Notes: a model not told the origin generated them from the sequence alone. A DNA stretch of 64,000 nt from Paenibacillus alvei DSM 29 (GCF_000293805.1 NZ_AMBZ01000006.1:62001-126000); one strand, 5' to 3'. Positions 8,636 through 17,981 are shown, numbered from the stretch's first letter. Made by a program: numbers and translations.

Positions 8636-9570
8636 TTATTCTTCGAGAACGAGTTTAATTTGATTCATAGTTGATGCAGATAGAGGAATGCCGCTGGCCT
8701 CTGCATTGTTGCGAATCTGTTCTACCCGCTTCCCGCCAGGAATGACTGCGTCGACGCCTGGCTGATGTAGCAGCCAAGCAAGTGCCAAATTCGGCAGCGT
8801 GAGCTGCTCCTCGCTTGCAATGGCTTTTAATTTCTCTACTCTAGCTAGATGCCGTGTGAACATATCCGGCTGGAACAATGCCAAATCCTTGCGCCAATCC
8901 CCATCGTCCAGTATCATATCGGATTGATACTTTCCTCCTAATATGCCGAACGCGAGAGGCCCATACGGAATAAAGGAAATATCATGTTCCATACAATAAG
9001 GAAGCAGCTCCTGTTCAGCTGAGCGATCCAGCATGTGATAAGGGCTTTGCAGCACGTTGAGCTCATTTGTTTCATTTGCTTGCTTTACTTGCTCGATCGT
9101 CGCATTGGAAATGCCGATTGCACGTATTTTCCCCTCTGACTTCAGACGAGTAAGTTCTCCGACAGATTCACTAAGCGGGATACTCCCATCGATAAAATGA
9201 AGATAGTATAAATCGATATAATCGGTCTGAAGCCGCTTCATGCTCGCCTCCACTGCGCTTCTTAGATAGCGGGGGTCATTATTGAAGCGTATGCTGCCGT
9301 TGTCGAGCTTCTCGATCCCTCCCTTGGTAGCAAGCACTAGATTATTCCGGCAATCTCGAATAACCTCTCCAATCAATTGTTCCGAACGACCGAATCCATA
9401 GGCATCCGCTGTATCTAAGAACGTTATTCCCTGATCAATGGCTTCTTGAACAGTTTGTTTACCGGTAAGTTCATTTACATTAGCGAAATTGTTATGCCCA
9501 CCTACCGCATTTGTCCCAAATCCAATTTCTGATACTTCAATTGATGTTTTTTAAAAGTAGTAAACTTCAT
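8636..9570 (-). pseudogene. aldo/keto reductase, frameshifted near the N-terminus
   Basis: NAD(P)H-dependent reductase of the AKR superfamily (TIM barrel). Start ATG at 9570 follows AGGGGAG. The first eight codons (MKFTTFKK) then lose frame; adding one A to the six-A run at 9547-9552 (T on the plus strand) gives TSIEVSEIGFGTNAVGG and a continuous frame through FLDTADAYGFGRSE (catalytic Asp and Tyr), VLATKGG (Lys), YYLHFID (His), GISNA and VIPGGKR to 8636. All four catalytic residues of the family are therefore encoded. A single missing homopolymer base suggests a sequence error. Divergent from the gene at 9825. Confidence 0.87.
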
Positions 9571-9824
9571 TCGGTTCTCCCCTTCTCATAATAATCCTCT
9601 GTGATTCGGTGTTCCCTTTGCCTTCTCAATAATACGCATTTGCATGGATGGGTATGAATTCTAAATGTTGAGCAGCCCGTTATGACACCTATAACGTTAT
9701 CAATTTTCAACAGTGTCTGTCTTGAACAAAACGTTAAGGTTCGCCTTAATTTTTGTTAAGATAGAGGATAGAACTAAAATGGATTGATCGATTACATTCA
9801 CATGTAGATTTGGAGGGATATGTG

Positions 9825-10922
9825 TTGGAGCCTAAAGAAATCATTCGAAATATTGAAACGATTAGAAACTCCAAACCATTATGGAAAGAGTTCGAATACC
9901 AAGAAAAAGACGAAAATTACTTCAAACGATATGCGGCAGCAGTCGCCATTCAATATGACTGGAAGCATGAGGATTATGAGTTCATTCGATTTTTGATGGA
10001 AAATGAAGTAGAGAGCCGAACCCATGATTCTTTTCAAGGTTACGGGGATTCCTTGCTGCTCCTTTCTTATTTGTTGGCAAAGTTCCGTAAACCAGAACAT
10101 GTATGGCTCTATGAAAAAGCTAAATGCGCTAATTTTGATACCTATTGCGGCTATTTTGATGAATTTCTCTTTTCTGCAGGAGTCGAAAATACGTGCAAGT
10201 ACCTTGAGGAATATGAGCTGACGAAATCGAACGGCTATTTATTCGAGAGGAAAGATCGATTGAGATCCCTTTATTCCGAGGAAGAAATTGAAGCGTTCCT
10301 GCAAAGGATGGCCTCATGGTTCCCCGACAGCATCGACAAGGAGTCCACAGATAGTCTGTTGTCCAGAGCAATTGATTTTCAAGATCATGAAGAGGCTGAT
10401 AAGCTGTTTGCCATCCTTGAACAGGAAGCCGGAGCTGACACAACGTCATTATTTTACCGAGCAAAAGAGTTAAAAAAATATGAAAAAGCCATTTCCTATA
10501 AACAAAAGGAATTAGCGTCTATCAGCGACCCAAGTGAGAAGGCATCTGCACTTCTAAATATCACCGAGCTGCATGTGATGAATAACGACTGCAGCCAAGC
10601 TTTCGCATCTGCCCGACAATGGGAACAGCTATTATTGCAATTTGATAGTTGGCGGGAAACGGGTCTGGGCCAATCAATGAGTGAGGCTTGGTTCGATATC
10701 TGTCTTGGCTTAAGTAAAGAGCAGGATGTGACGAATGCTCTCTTATGCTATGAAAATGGGAAATGGATGATCAGCAAAACGAATTATGTGTACTTAAATC
10801 TATTAAAGAAAGTATACGCATGCAGTGAAGCGCTCCAAAAAAAGAAAGACATGCGTTACTATAAAATGAAAATAGAAAAGGAGAAAAAGAAGATTAATCG
10901 AATAAAAAACAGATGCTACTAG
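9825..10922 (+). CDS. hypothetical alpha-helical (TPR-like) protein
   Basis: About 366 residues, not recognised. The sequence is rich in Glu, Lys, Tyr and Leu with amphipathic helices. The second half (about 195-345) has helix pairs such as SYKQKELASI, KASALLNITELHV and AFASARQWEQLL that resemble tetratricopeptide repeats, ending in a strongly basic tail. No signal peptide or membrane segment. The best start is TTG at 9825, seven bases after GGAGGG; GTG at 9822 is an alternative. Stands alone, followed 43 bases later by a GNAT gene. Confidence 0.7.
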   Translation: MEPKEIIRNIETIRNSKPLWKEFEYQEKDENYFKRYAAAVAIQYDWKHEDYEFIRFLMENEVESRTHDSFQGYGDSLLLLSYLLAKFRKPEHVWLYEKAKCANFDTYCGYFDEFLFSAGVENTCKYLEEYELTKSNGYLFERKDRLRSLYSEEEIEAFLQRMASWFPDSIDKESTDSLLSRAIDFQDHEEADKLFAILEQEAGADTTSLFYRAKELKKYEKAISYKQKELASISDPSEKASALLNITELHVMNNDCSQAFASARQWEQLLLQFDSWRETGLGQSMSEAWFDICLGLSKEQDVTNALLCYENGKWMISKTNYVYLNLLKKVYACSEALQKKKDMRYYKMKIEKEKKKINRIKNRCY

Positions 10923-10965
10923 TATATATTTTATTCTAATTTTAACGAATTGAGGTAATTTACAA

Positions 10966-11520
10966 ATGGAGATTTCGTATTGGAAAGGCAAGCGTATTCG
11001 GTTTCGCGCACCTGTTGCAGATGATATCATCATATTTGACAGTTTGGATGACAGCATACTGCAAAATATGGACTCGATCGCATTTCCACGGACACAAGCG
11101 CAAATGGAAGAATGGATCGAGCAAATCTCGCAGGGAGCTGATGAAAATAGCCATGATTTCTACTGGATCGCCGAGGATGCCGAACAGGGAAACGTTGTTG
11201 GTACCATTGAGATCGATGGCTGCGACTCAAAAAACGGAACCTTCGATTATGCGATTTCTGTCTTCCCTGCTTTTCGGGGCAAGGGCTACGCCAGCGATAT
11301 GATACTTACCATTTTGAAGCATTATTTCTTCGAGCTGAGATATCAAAAAGCGACCGTTTGCATTTACTCCTTCAACGAAGCTTCTATGAACTTGCATCGC
11401 AAGTTGGGTTTCATCCAGGAAGGCAGACTGCGCAACATGATTTACACGAACGGCAGGTACTATGACGAGATTTATTTCGGCATAACGAAAGAGGAGTATG
11501 AGGGACTGTACAACAGATAA
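10966..11520 (+). CDS. GNAT acetyltransferase, RimJ/RimL type
   Basis: 184 residues with the GNAT fold: an N-terminal strand-helix region, the acetyl-CoA motif A AFRGKGYASDMI (Arg/Gln-x-x-Gly-x-Gly/Ala type), and the C-terminal NEASMNLHRKLGFIQEGRLR and YYDEIYFGI typical of RimL-like enzymes that acetylate protein N-termini, polyamines or small amines. The substrate cannot be told from the sequence. It begins nine bases after GAGGT and is closed by a strong terminator, so it may be co-transcribed with the hypothetical gene upstream. Confidence 0.85.
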   Translation: MEISYWKGKRIRFRAPVADDIIIFDSLDDSILQNMDSIAFPRTQAQMEEWIEQISQGADENSHDFYWIAEDAEQGNVVGTIEIDGCDSKNGTFDYAISVFPAFRGKGYASDMILTILKHYFFELRYQKATVCIYSFNEASMNLHRKLGFIQEGRLRNMIYTNGRYYDEIYFGITKEEYEGLYNR

Positions 11521-11552
11521 TGTATGACGATCCATTTACCTATACATATCTG

Positions 11553-11612
11553 ACAAAGGAGCTTCGAGCGGTAGTTTTTCTACCTTTCCAACAGCTCCTT
11601 TGTTCTGTTTGC
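11553..11612 (+). terminator. intrinsic terminator after GNAT gene
   Basis: ACAAAGGAGCT pairs with AGCTCCTTTGT, with an inner hairpin GGTAGTTTTTCTACC, followed by TCTGTTTGC. Confidence 0.75.
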
Positions 11613-11654
11613 AACTTATTGTGATCTTATTATGGTTTCAATCGCTTTTGCAGG

Positions 11655-12659
11655 TTAATTTTTCAGGCCCTTCATTGGCTGCTGCTCGAATGTATGTAAT
11701 GTCCCTTTCGGATTGACAAGCGCGCTAACGGTCGGCTGTCCTTGCTTCGTGAACGTATAGCGGTCGAGCTGTATCGCTACCTTCGATCCCTTCAAATCAA
11801 CGCCAAATAGCTGCTTTGCCGTCGGCGCAGCCTTGGTGATCGCCTGTTCGGACGTGAGTATCGGCTGGGCGAACGTTTGCTTATATTCATCGTCGGATTT
11901 ATAGTATTCTTTTTCTCGAAGCAATTCGGCCCCCCATACTTTCCCGGTATCCGCTCCGATGTGCACTTTGTGCAGGATAGAATTCTTCAATCCTTCATCA
12001 AAGAACTTCAGCACCTTTCCCTCCTTGTTCTGAGGATTATAATTTAGGTTCACCCCATCAAGCACCTTTACGTCCTGTCCGCCGTTTAAGAGTTTCATCG
12101 TTTTACGCGCAATATCAACCTTAGATTTATCTGGTGCCTTCGCATAGCTAATGGTTGCATTTGTTACTTTTCCGCTTTTTCCATCAATAGTGACAAAAGT
12201 AGCTAAATTCATACCGTGCAGGGTCCACGTATCCTTGCCTCTAGATGCGTCTTTTACCTGCTCCATCTTCGGATCCAATTCTTTCAGTTTATTTTTGCCT
12301 GCAGTTAGAATGGACAAAGGTACATCCTTGAGATCCGCTACCAGGCTGAAAAGTACGATTTCTTCGGATTGTGAATTGACGACTATATTTCCACGTTTGT
12401 CCCTTAGCTCGAAACGAATGTACTCCCCGTCAGGCAAATCCGGCATTCCTACCTGCGAATAATCGACAATTTCATAAGCCGAATTTGGCATGGCATCCTT
12501 TATTGCCTTTTTCACCTTCGCAATCATTTCTTCGCTAACCTCGATTTTGGCCTTCGCTTGCTGGGCAAAAGCCCTTGGCAAATATGCCGCGTCAGTTAAA
12601 ACTCCTGCAGAAAGTGCACTTACAAGCATTACAGCGACAACTGATTTCTTCACATTCAT
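11655..12659 (-). CDS. secreted protein with PepSY/YcdB-like modules
   Basis: 334 residues with a clear signal peptide (1-32, cleavage near AFAQQ) and no other membrane segment. Repeating short motifs such as TIDGKSGKVTNATISY and HIGADTGKVWGAELL (strand, D-x-x-S/T-G-K-V, strand) resemble PepSY or YcdB/YcdC repeats, which often occur in extracellular inhibitory propeptides or wall-associated proteins. Function unknown. ATG at 12659 follows a purine-rich AGGAGG-like stretch. Convergent with the GNAT gene; divergent from the gene at 12858. Confidence 0.7.
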   Translation of the reverse strand: MNVKKSVVAVMLVSALSAGVLTDAAYLPRAFAQQAKAKIEVSEEMIAKVKKAIKDAMPNSAYEIVDYSQVGMPDLPDGEYIRFELRDKRGNIVVNSQSEEIVLFSLVADLKDVPLSILTAGKNKLKELDPKMEQVKDASRGKDTWTLHGMNLATFVTIDGKSGKVTNATISYAKAPDKSKVDIARKTMKLLNGGQDVKVLDGVNLNYNPQNKEGKVLKFFDEGLKNSILHKVHIGADTGKVWGAELLREKEYYKSDDEYKQTFAQPILTSEQAITKAAPTAKQLFGVDLKGSKVAIQLDRYTFTKQGQPTVSALVNPKGTLHTFEQQPMKGLKN

Positions 12660-12769
12660 TTCGATTCCCTCCTAAAATGTGGATCTCAAACTACTCTCTC
12701 CGGTTCATTAGATCACGAGAGAAATGATCAGGTTCACGTAATTCGCAAAAAAACGGGCGCAAAAAAAGA

Positions 12770-12834
12770 TTGACTCCCGTTACATTCCAATATAAACTGA
12801 AGCAGTAATTTAGTAAATTAGTAATTTAGTAAAT
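12770..12834 (+). promoter_or_regulatory. promoter with two tandem palindromic operators
   Basis: TTGACT (12770-12775), 17 bases, TAAACT (12793-12798). Nine bases downstream lie two identical perfect palindromes ATTTAGTAAAT at 12808-12818 and 12824-12834, spanning the expected transcript start. The same arrangement recurs at 17265-17321 in front of the paralogous gene, implying a repressor that controls both. Confidence 0.7.
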
Positions 12835-12857
12835 ACAAAATTGAAAAGAGGGAGAAA

Positions 12858-13337
12858 ATGAAAATACCTGCTACGTTAAAACACAAGCCTGTGGTCGTGT
12901 CGGACAATTATGAGCAAGTCGATGGCCCATTCGCCAGGAACACAGATGCAAAAGTTCTTTCCCTGGGATTGGCTCAGCATAATGACAGAGGAAAGGTCGA
13001 ACTTTCCGCCAAGGTATGGAGACATACGGGAGGGAAAGGGGCGCAGAATTCGGAGGAACTTCCCCTCCATCGTGTGCTTGATTTATCCATTTTGATTTGC
13101 CGCTCTGTAGCTCATTTTCACGAAGCATACCGCTATGAGCATTTATATGACCCGCAGCAGCCTGTCATCGACCGGATTGGCCTGCAAGGAGATGCCATGA
13201 CCGTGGCCATTAATACGGAAAATAAGCAAATCAATGAAGACATTAAATTGTTCAGTCAAGCGCTGAGTGACAATGATGAGATGATCAGCGAGCGCCTTCG
13301 CAATCTATCCAAAATTTTAAAGGATATGGGGTATTGA
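12858..13337 (+). CDS. hypothetical protein, DUF6530-like (copy 1)
   Basis: 159 residues, cytoplasmic, no signal peptide. Paralogous to the protein at 17339 over its whole length (shared blocks: LKHKPVVVS, LPLHRVLDLSILICRS, EAYRYEHLYDP, GLQGDAMTVA, LSKILKDMGY). I tentatively associate it with the DUF6530 family from memory; its function is not known to me. It ends one base before the MFS gene, so the two are translated from one message. RBS GAGGGAG precedes the ATG. Its promoter and operators are duplicated with it. Confidence 0.75.
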   Translation: MKIPATLKHKPVVVSDNYEQVDGPFARNTDAKVLSLGLAQHNDRGKVELSAKVWRHTGGKGAQNSEELPLHRVLDLSILICRSVAHFHEAYRYEHLYDPQQPVIDRIGLQGDAMTVAINTENKQINEDIKLFSQALSDNDEMISERLRNLSKILKDMGY

Positions 13338-13338
13338 C

Positions 13339-14553
13339 ATGTTGTCCAATCGATATGTTCGAACCGTGATTCTCTCCCGGGTGCTGCTCCAACTTGGAAT
13401 TTGGATCCGGAATTATGCAGTTCTGCTGTATGTTACCGAATTGACAAACAATAATCCGATTTATGTATCGCTAATTTCAGTTGCGGAATTTGCTCCAATT
13501 TTTCTATTCGGACTAATTGGCGGAACCTTTGCCGATCGATGGAAGCCGAAGCGAACGATGGTATGGAGCGATCTGCTGTCTTCCTTGTCCGTTGTAGCTG
13601 TGCTGATTGCTGTTTTGAACAACGGATGGATTGCCCTTCTCATCGGATCATTTATTTCGGCCAGTCTGTCACAGTTTTCTCAGCCTTCGGCCATGAAACT
13701 ATTCAAGCGGCATGTACCAAGTGAACAACTGCAAGGCGTAATGGCGATGTTCCAAACGCTTGTCGCCATCTTCACGGTCTTGGGTCCGATTATCGGCACA
13801 TTTCTATTTATACAGTTTGGAATTCACGTATCTCTAATGTTGACGGCTGTCTTCTTCCTGGGATCTTCGCTCATATTGTCCTCACTCCCACGCGACGAGG
13901 AAGAACCGCAATCAAACGATGCAGGCAGCTTCATCAAGGAGCTGACAGCCGGGCTGCGCTATATTGGGTCGAATCAATCGTTACGCACACTTTGCATGAC
14001 CTTCGCGGCTGTCGGATTAGCGTCAGGTCTGACGCAACCGCTTCAAATCTTCCTTGTCATCGAGAAATTGGGATTGAACAAGCAAGATTTACAGTGGTTT
14101 GTAATGGCCAACGGAGCAGCCATGTTCGCAGGCGGAATTGCCATCATGGGGATCGCTAAAAAGGTAAAGCCGCAGTTGCTGCTCATGATCGGCTTGCTTG
14201 TCGCGGCCGTCTGTACGATGGGCATTGGCGCGTCTACCATGATTTGGCTAACCGTTGTTCTCTTAGTAATTAGCGGCTTGTTCTACCCATGTATTCATGG
14301 CGGCATTCAGACACTTATAGTGCGCAATACAGAAGGTGCATTTATGGGCAGAGTATCCGGCGTGATCACGCCTGTTTTTATGGGCATGATGGTCGTGGGC
14401 ATGTTTTTATCCGGTTATTTGAAGGAGATGTTTTCTCTGCTTACTGTATTTGTGTTGAGCGGTATATTGATTATTGCGGGGACCCTTTTGCTCACCCCTC
14501 TCCTTTTTGAAAAAAAGCAAACGATAAGCGAAGCTCCGCATCATGATGGATAA
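13339..14553 (+). CDS. MFS transporter, drug/macrolide-efflux type
   Basis: 404 residues, twelve hydrophobic segments. The A-like motif GGTFADRWKPKRTM between helices 2 and 3 identifies an MFS antiporter; the N-terminal pattern and central loop resemble the MefA/DUF-type exporters. The substrate is unknown. The gene begins one base after the preceding stop, and its end overlaps an upstream ATG frame of the AAA+ gene, so it belongs to the same operon as the DUF6530-like and AAA+/VWA genes. Confidence 0.85.
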   Translation: MLSNRYVRTVILSRVLLQLGIWIRNYAVLLYVTELTNNNPIYVSLISVAEFAPIFLFGLIGGTFADRWKPKRTMVWSDLLSSLSVVAVLIAVLNNGWIALLIGSFISASLSQFSQPSAMKLFKRHVPSEQLQGVMAMFQTLVAIFTVLGPIIGTFLFIQFGIHVSLMLTAVFFLGSSLILSSLPRDEEEPQSNDAGSFIKELTAGLRYIGSNQSLRTLCMTFAAVGLASGLTQPLQIFLVIEKLGLNKQDLQWFVMANGAAMFAGGIAIMGIAKKVKPQLLLMIGLLVAAVCTMGIGASTMIWLTVVLLVISGLFYPCIHGGIQTLIVRNTEGAFMGRVSGVITPVFMGMMVVGMFLSGYLKEMFSLLTVFVLSGILIIAGTLLLTPLLFEKKQTISEAPHHDG

Positions 14554-14566
14554 GGAGAATCATGAA

Positions 14567-15676
14567 ATGAACGTACAAGAAACCTATGTCTTGTCCCCTG
14601 CGAGACAACTGACGGATGAAGAGAAAACGCTGGTTTGGAAGAAGCCTTCCTCTCATCAGATCAGTGAAGAAGAACAGCGTATTTGTAAAGAAGTAAAGCG
14701 CAACTGGAATCGCGGGGAAATGAAAATTGCCAATATTCTGTTAGAAGGCGATGCCGGTTCCGGTAAAACACAACTAGCCAAAGCGCTATCAGCTAATTTC
14801 GGATTGCCGTATACGAAAGTAACCTGCTTTGCCGATATGGATAAATCAGATATTATCGGCGCCATTTTGCCAGTCATTCCTTCTGAGCAATTAGAGAAGG
14901 TGGAACCTGCGGAGCAACGCATGTGGCAAGCAATCTATGAGAGCGATAGTATGCATCGCATAACGGAAATTTTAATGGATGCCCTAGAGATTACACAGGA
15001 ACAGGCTACCTTACAAATGAAGCAGCTAATGAAGCGTGCGGTTGAAAATACCGATGGAGAGACTGTTGAATATCGATTTTACCCATCGGAGATCGTTAGA
15101 GCGTTTCAAAAAGGATATCTTCTAGAAATTCAAGAACCTAATGTGATTCGAGATGCAGCGGTATTGATGGCGTTAAACTCTGCTCTGGAACTGGATGGAA
15201 GCATGAACCTCCCTACTGAGATCATACACAGACACCCAGACTTTATCGCAGTCATCACAACAAACCGAAGCTATGCGGGAGCCAGACCGTTAAACGAAGC
15301 ACTACGCGACAGAGTTCAACACTCGGAAAAGATGGATCTGCCCGGCAAAGAGGTCATGATGGAACGCGCGATGTCCAAAACAGGCTATCAGGATGAAAAG
15401 GTGCTTAGCTTATTAGCAGATGTCATTATCATTTTGGATCGAACAGCCCGAGTAAATGCGATCAAAGGCGTGGCTGGAATGCGTTCCTTTTTCTACTGGA
15501 CAGATGCAGTTGCTGGAGGAGCCTCCGTCAAAGCGTCCCTATATCATAAGGTCATCTATAAAATAACAACCGATGACGAAGAAATTAAGATTCTGGAAGA
15601 AGCACTTGAGAAGCATGGATTGCTTGCTGCCTTAGAGGACACTGCGAATCAGGTAAAAAAAACAAAAAATCGGTGA
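14567..15676 (+). CDS. MoxR-like AAA+ ATPase (AAA_5, CobS-like)
   Basis: About 369 residues. Walker A GDAGSGKT (about 61-68), a Walker-B-equivalent region at VLMALNSALELDG, sensor/arginine-finger region HPDFIAVITTNRSYAGARPLNEALRDRV, all typical of MoxR/CobS ATPases, which act as chaperones with a VWA partner to insert metal or remodel proteins. The start is ATG at 14567 nine bases after AAGGAG; ATG 14543 lies before that site. The stop TGA (15674-15676) overlaps the proposed GTG start of the VWA gene (GTGA). An A8-C-A6 stretch lies immediately before the stop; losing one A would fuse the two genes in frame. Confidence 0.85.
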   Translation: MNVQETYVLSPARQLTDEEKTLVWKKPSSHQISEEEQRICKEVKRNWNRGEMKIANILLEGDAGSGKTQLAKALSANFGLPYTKVTCFADMDKSDIIGAILPVIPSEQLEKVEPAEQRMWQAIYESDSMHRITEILMDALEITQEQATLQMKQLMKRAVENTDGETVEYRFYPSEIVRAFQKGYLLEIQEPNVIRDAAVLMALNSALELDGSMNLPTEIIHRHPDFIAVITTNRSYAGARPLNEALRDRVQHSEKMDLPGKEVMMERAMSKTGYQDEKVLSLLADVIIILDRTARVNAIKGVAGMRSFFYWTDAVAGGASVKASLYHKVIYKITTDDEEIKILEEALEKHGLLAALEDTANQVKKTKNR

Positions 15677-16787
15677 TACAATAGAAATCAAAACATGGGG
15701 AGATATCAACTCGGATCTTGACTATGATGCTGACAACCTAACTGAGGAAAGAGGCATAGCACTGAGAAAGTCTGCGGATAGTGAGGATAGCTCATCACGA
15801 ACATCTGTGGATCCTCACGACGATACAATGATAAGTACAGATACCGGTGAAGACGGCTCCCCCCACTATCATCAGGCAAATCCGGATCTAATGACTGAGG
15901 ATGAACAACAAAAAGAGCGCGACTTTCGCAAAAAGCTAAATCGTGCTGCCAGAGACTTAGTGTCCAATACGATTCATGATAAGGTGAAGCTTATCGTTCA
16001 CCGTCCAGACTATACGCTAGAAGATCAGTACGAATACGATCGTCTCAGCAAAGGACTCATGCCAATCGTGAGGGAGATTGCCCGAAAAACACTCCCGCTG
16101 CTGGAACATGAGGTATCTTCCGAATATGTTAGGAATCGTTACTATGGAAGCAAATTTCAGGCGGATAGTGTGGCTTACAGGGATTATCGGTATTTTGCTA
16201 AAAAACGCCCTCCATCTGATTCCCCTTCCCTAGGGGTTGGCCTCAGGATTGACGAATCCGCATCGATGTCTGCGTTTGGCAGATTGAAAGCGGCTAAACA
16301 AGCGGTAATGGCAGTCTATGAATATTGTCAGATTTGCCAGATCCCCATACTCATCTACGGCGACACGGCTGATGTTTCCAGGATGGAGCAAATGTCGATC
16401 TTTGCTTACACCGACTTTGAGAAGCCAGATCCTAGCGACCGATTCAGGCTCATGAACATCCAGGCCAGAAGCAATAATCGCGATGGAATGGCGCTGCGAA
16501 TGATAGCGGAACGATTAGCCGTATCCCCTCAACAAACCAAGCTGCTCATTAGCATTAGTGATGGACAGCCCAAAGCAATGGACGATTACACAGGGAATAA
16601 TGCAGTAAACGACATGCAGCAAACGATTGAGGAATACGAGCGACGAGGAGTTCGATTCCTTGCAGCCGCAATCGGTCAAGACAAGGACATCATCCAGGAA
16701 ATCTACGGGAATGATCGTTTTTTGGATATTTCGGATTTGCATGAGCTGCCTGCTAAGTTAGTTCGGATGATCACTAGATATATATAA
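15673..16787 (+). pseudogene. VWA-domain protein (CobT-like partner of the AAA+), probable one-base error near the start
   Basis: The VWA domain covers the C-terminal half, with a MIDAS motif DESASM (canonical DxSxS), a Thr/Asp region and ISISDGQPKAMDDY. The N-terminal half is acidic and helical, as in CobT. The frame is open from 15657, but no ATG, GTG or TTG occurs before GTG 15807, leaving about 40 plausible residues (IEIKTWGDINSDLDYDAD...) without a start. GTG at 15673 overlaps the upstream stop as GTGA; adding one A to CAATAG at about 15680 joins it to this frame. If the sequence is right, translation would start at GTG 15807 and give 326 residues. Paired AAA+/VWA genes are a known functional unit. 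Confidence 0.75.
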
Positions 16788-16827
16788 TTCACATCACTCT
16801 TCAACCTTGAAAAGGAGAACAAACAAC

Positions 16828-17187
16828 ATGGATATGAACAAGCGCAAGGAGCTTATTGAAGCTTTCAAACAGATCAAGACTTACATGGGAGTTGTCCAGA
16901 TTAAGAATACCGTCAACGGCAAAATCTATATTGACAGCTATCCTAATTTGAAAAATAAGTGGCTTACGATACAAATGCAGCTGGACATGGGCAGATTCGC
17001 AAATGCTCAGCTTCAAAAGGATTGGAAGGAGTTCGGATCGGATGCCTTCACCTATGAGATTCTGGAGCAGAAGGAAGCTGATAAGGTAACCGACATACGC
17101 TGGGAAGTGAAGCAAATCATAAAGCCATGGCTTGAAAAATTGCAGCCCTATGGAGACAAAGGGTATAATAAGCCTCCTAAGAATTAA
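16828..17187 (+). CDS. GIY-YIG-fold protein, probably degenerate
   Basis: 119 residues. The region MGVVQIKNTVNGKIYIDS corresponds to the GIY-x10-YIG signature with GIY replaced by GVV and YIG by YID; the helix NAQLQKDWKEFGSDAFTYEIL matches the family's following segment. Related GIY-YIG proteins are nucleases, but with both signature triplets altered activity is doubtful. Start ATG at 16828, ten bases after AAAAGGAG. It lies 40 bases after the VWA gene and is closed by a perfect terminator, so it is the last gene of the cassette. Confidence 0.7.
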   Translation: MDMNKRKELIEAFKQIKTYMGVVQIKNTVNGKIYIDSYPNLKNKWLTIQMQLDMGRFANAQLQKDWKEFGSDAFTYEILEQKEADKVTDIRWEVKQIIKPWLEKLQPYGDKGYNKPPKN

Positions 17188-17212
17188 GTTATTGTCGTAA
17201 TTTACTGCAATT

Positions 17213-17240
17213 GGCGGGGAAGCTTCCCCGCCGTTTTCTT
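17213..17240 (+). terminator. strong intrinsic terminator
   Basis: GGCGGGGAAGCTTCCCCGCC is a perfect ten-base-pair palindrome followed by GTTTTCTT. It closes the cassette that begins at 12858. Confidence 0.9.
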
Positions 17241-17264
17241 ATATGTCCCAGTATACCCGACAGA

Positions 17265-17321
17265 TTGACTATCATTGAAATCCAAGATAAGATGAAACAG
17301 TCATTTAGTAAATTAGTAAAT
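17265..17321 (+). promoter_or_regulatory. promoter and operator, duplicate of that at 12770
   Basis: TTGACT (17265-17270), 17 bases, TAAGAT (17288-17293), nine bases, palindrome ATTTAGTAAAT (17303-17313) followed directly by TAGTAAAT, a partial second copy. The spacing from -10 to operator is the same as upstream of 12858. Confidence 0.7.
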
Positions 17322-17338
17322 GAAAAGAGGGTCAGAAC

Positions 17339-17818
17339 GTGAAAATACCTACTACGTTAAAACATAAACCTGTTGTCGTGTCGGAAAACTATGAGCAGAT
17401 TGACGGCCGACTCGCTCCCAATACAGATGCCAAAGGCCTTTCGTTAGGATTGGCCCAATGGAACGATAGAGGAAAGATCGATATTTCTGCCAAAGTGTGG
17501 AGATACACGGGAGAAAAATGGTCCAGACAATCCGAAGAGCTCCCTCTGCATCGTGTTCTTGATTTGTCTATTCTGATTTGTCGTTCATTGGAACATTTTC
17601 GTGAAGCGTATCGATATGAGCATCTTTATGATCCCGAGCAGCCTATCATCGACCGAGTTGGCCTGCAAGGAGATGCCATGACCGTGGCGGTATGTACGGA
17701 CAATGAGCGAATTAATGAGGATATTAAGCTGTTCAGCCAAGCGTTAAGCAATGACGATGAGATGATAGGCGAACGTCTGCGCACGTTATCCAAAATATTA
17801 AAGGATATGGGGTATTAA
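17339..17818 (+). CDS. hypothetical protein, DUF6530-like (copy 2)
   Basis: 159 residues, GTG start after AAAGAGGG. Full-length paralogue of the protein at 12858, with substitutions scattered along the chain (for example RLAPNTDAKGLS versus PFARNTDAKVLS), so the duplication is old enough to have diverged yet both frames are intact. The family name is tentative and function unknown. It forms a single-gene unit with its own promoter, operator and terminator. Confidence 0.75.
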   Translation: MKIPTTLKHKPVVVSENYEQIDGRLAPNTDAKGLSLGLAQWNDRGKIDISAKVWRYTGEKWSRQSEELPLHRVLDLSILICRSLEHFREAYRYEHLYDPEQPIIDRVGLQGDAMTVAVCTDNERINEDIKLFSQALSNDDEMIGERLRTLSKILKDMGY

Positions 17819-17860
17819 GTCTAATTACAGGCAGAAACTAAGCCCTCATCTTACATTATT

Positions 17861-17909
17861 AGGGGTGTTCCTAGTCGCTCTCAACTTCTGGGACACCCCT
17901 TCCTTTTCT
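17861..17909 (+). terminator. intrinsic terminator after DUF6530-like copy 2
   Basis: AGGGGTGTTCC pairs with GGGACACCCCT (one mismatch), followed by TCCTTTTCT. Confidence 0.75.
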
Positions 17910-17981
17910 ATAATCGAATCGTACCTACGGACAATACAGAGTGGTGTAGGCTAGCAGAAAATTGGCTTTATAGCGAATTTG

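Noticed and set aside
9734..9760. Small hairpin TTAAGG-TTCG-CCTTAA followed by T5 upstream of 9825
   Set aside because: Could be an operator or weak terminator in a divergent promoter region; no upstream transcript on that strand is evident, so it is not listed as a feature.
15655..15676. Programmed frameshift at the A8-C-A6 tract joining AAA+ and VWA
   Set aside because: The required shift is +1 and no stimulatory structure is evident; homopolymer error or overlapping start explains it more simply.
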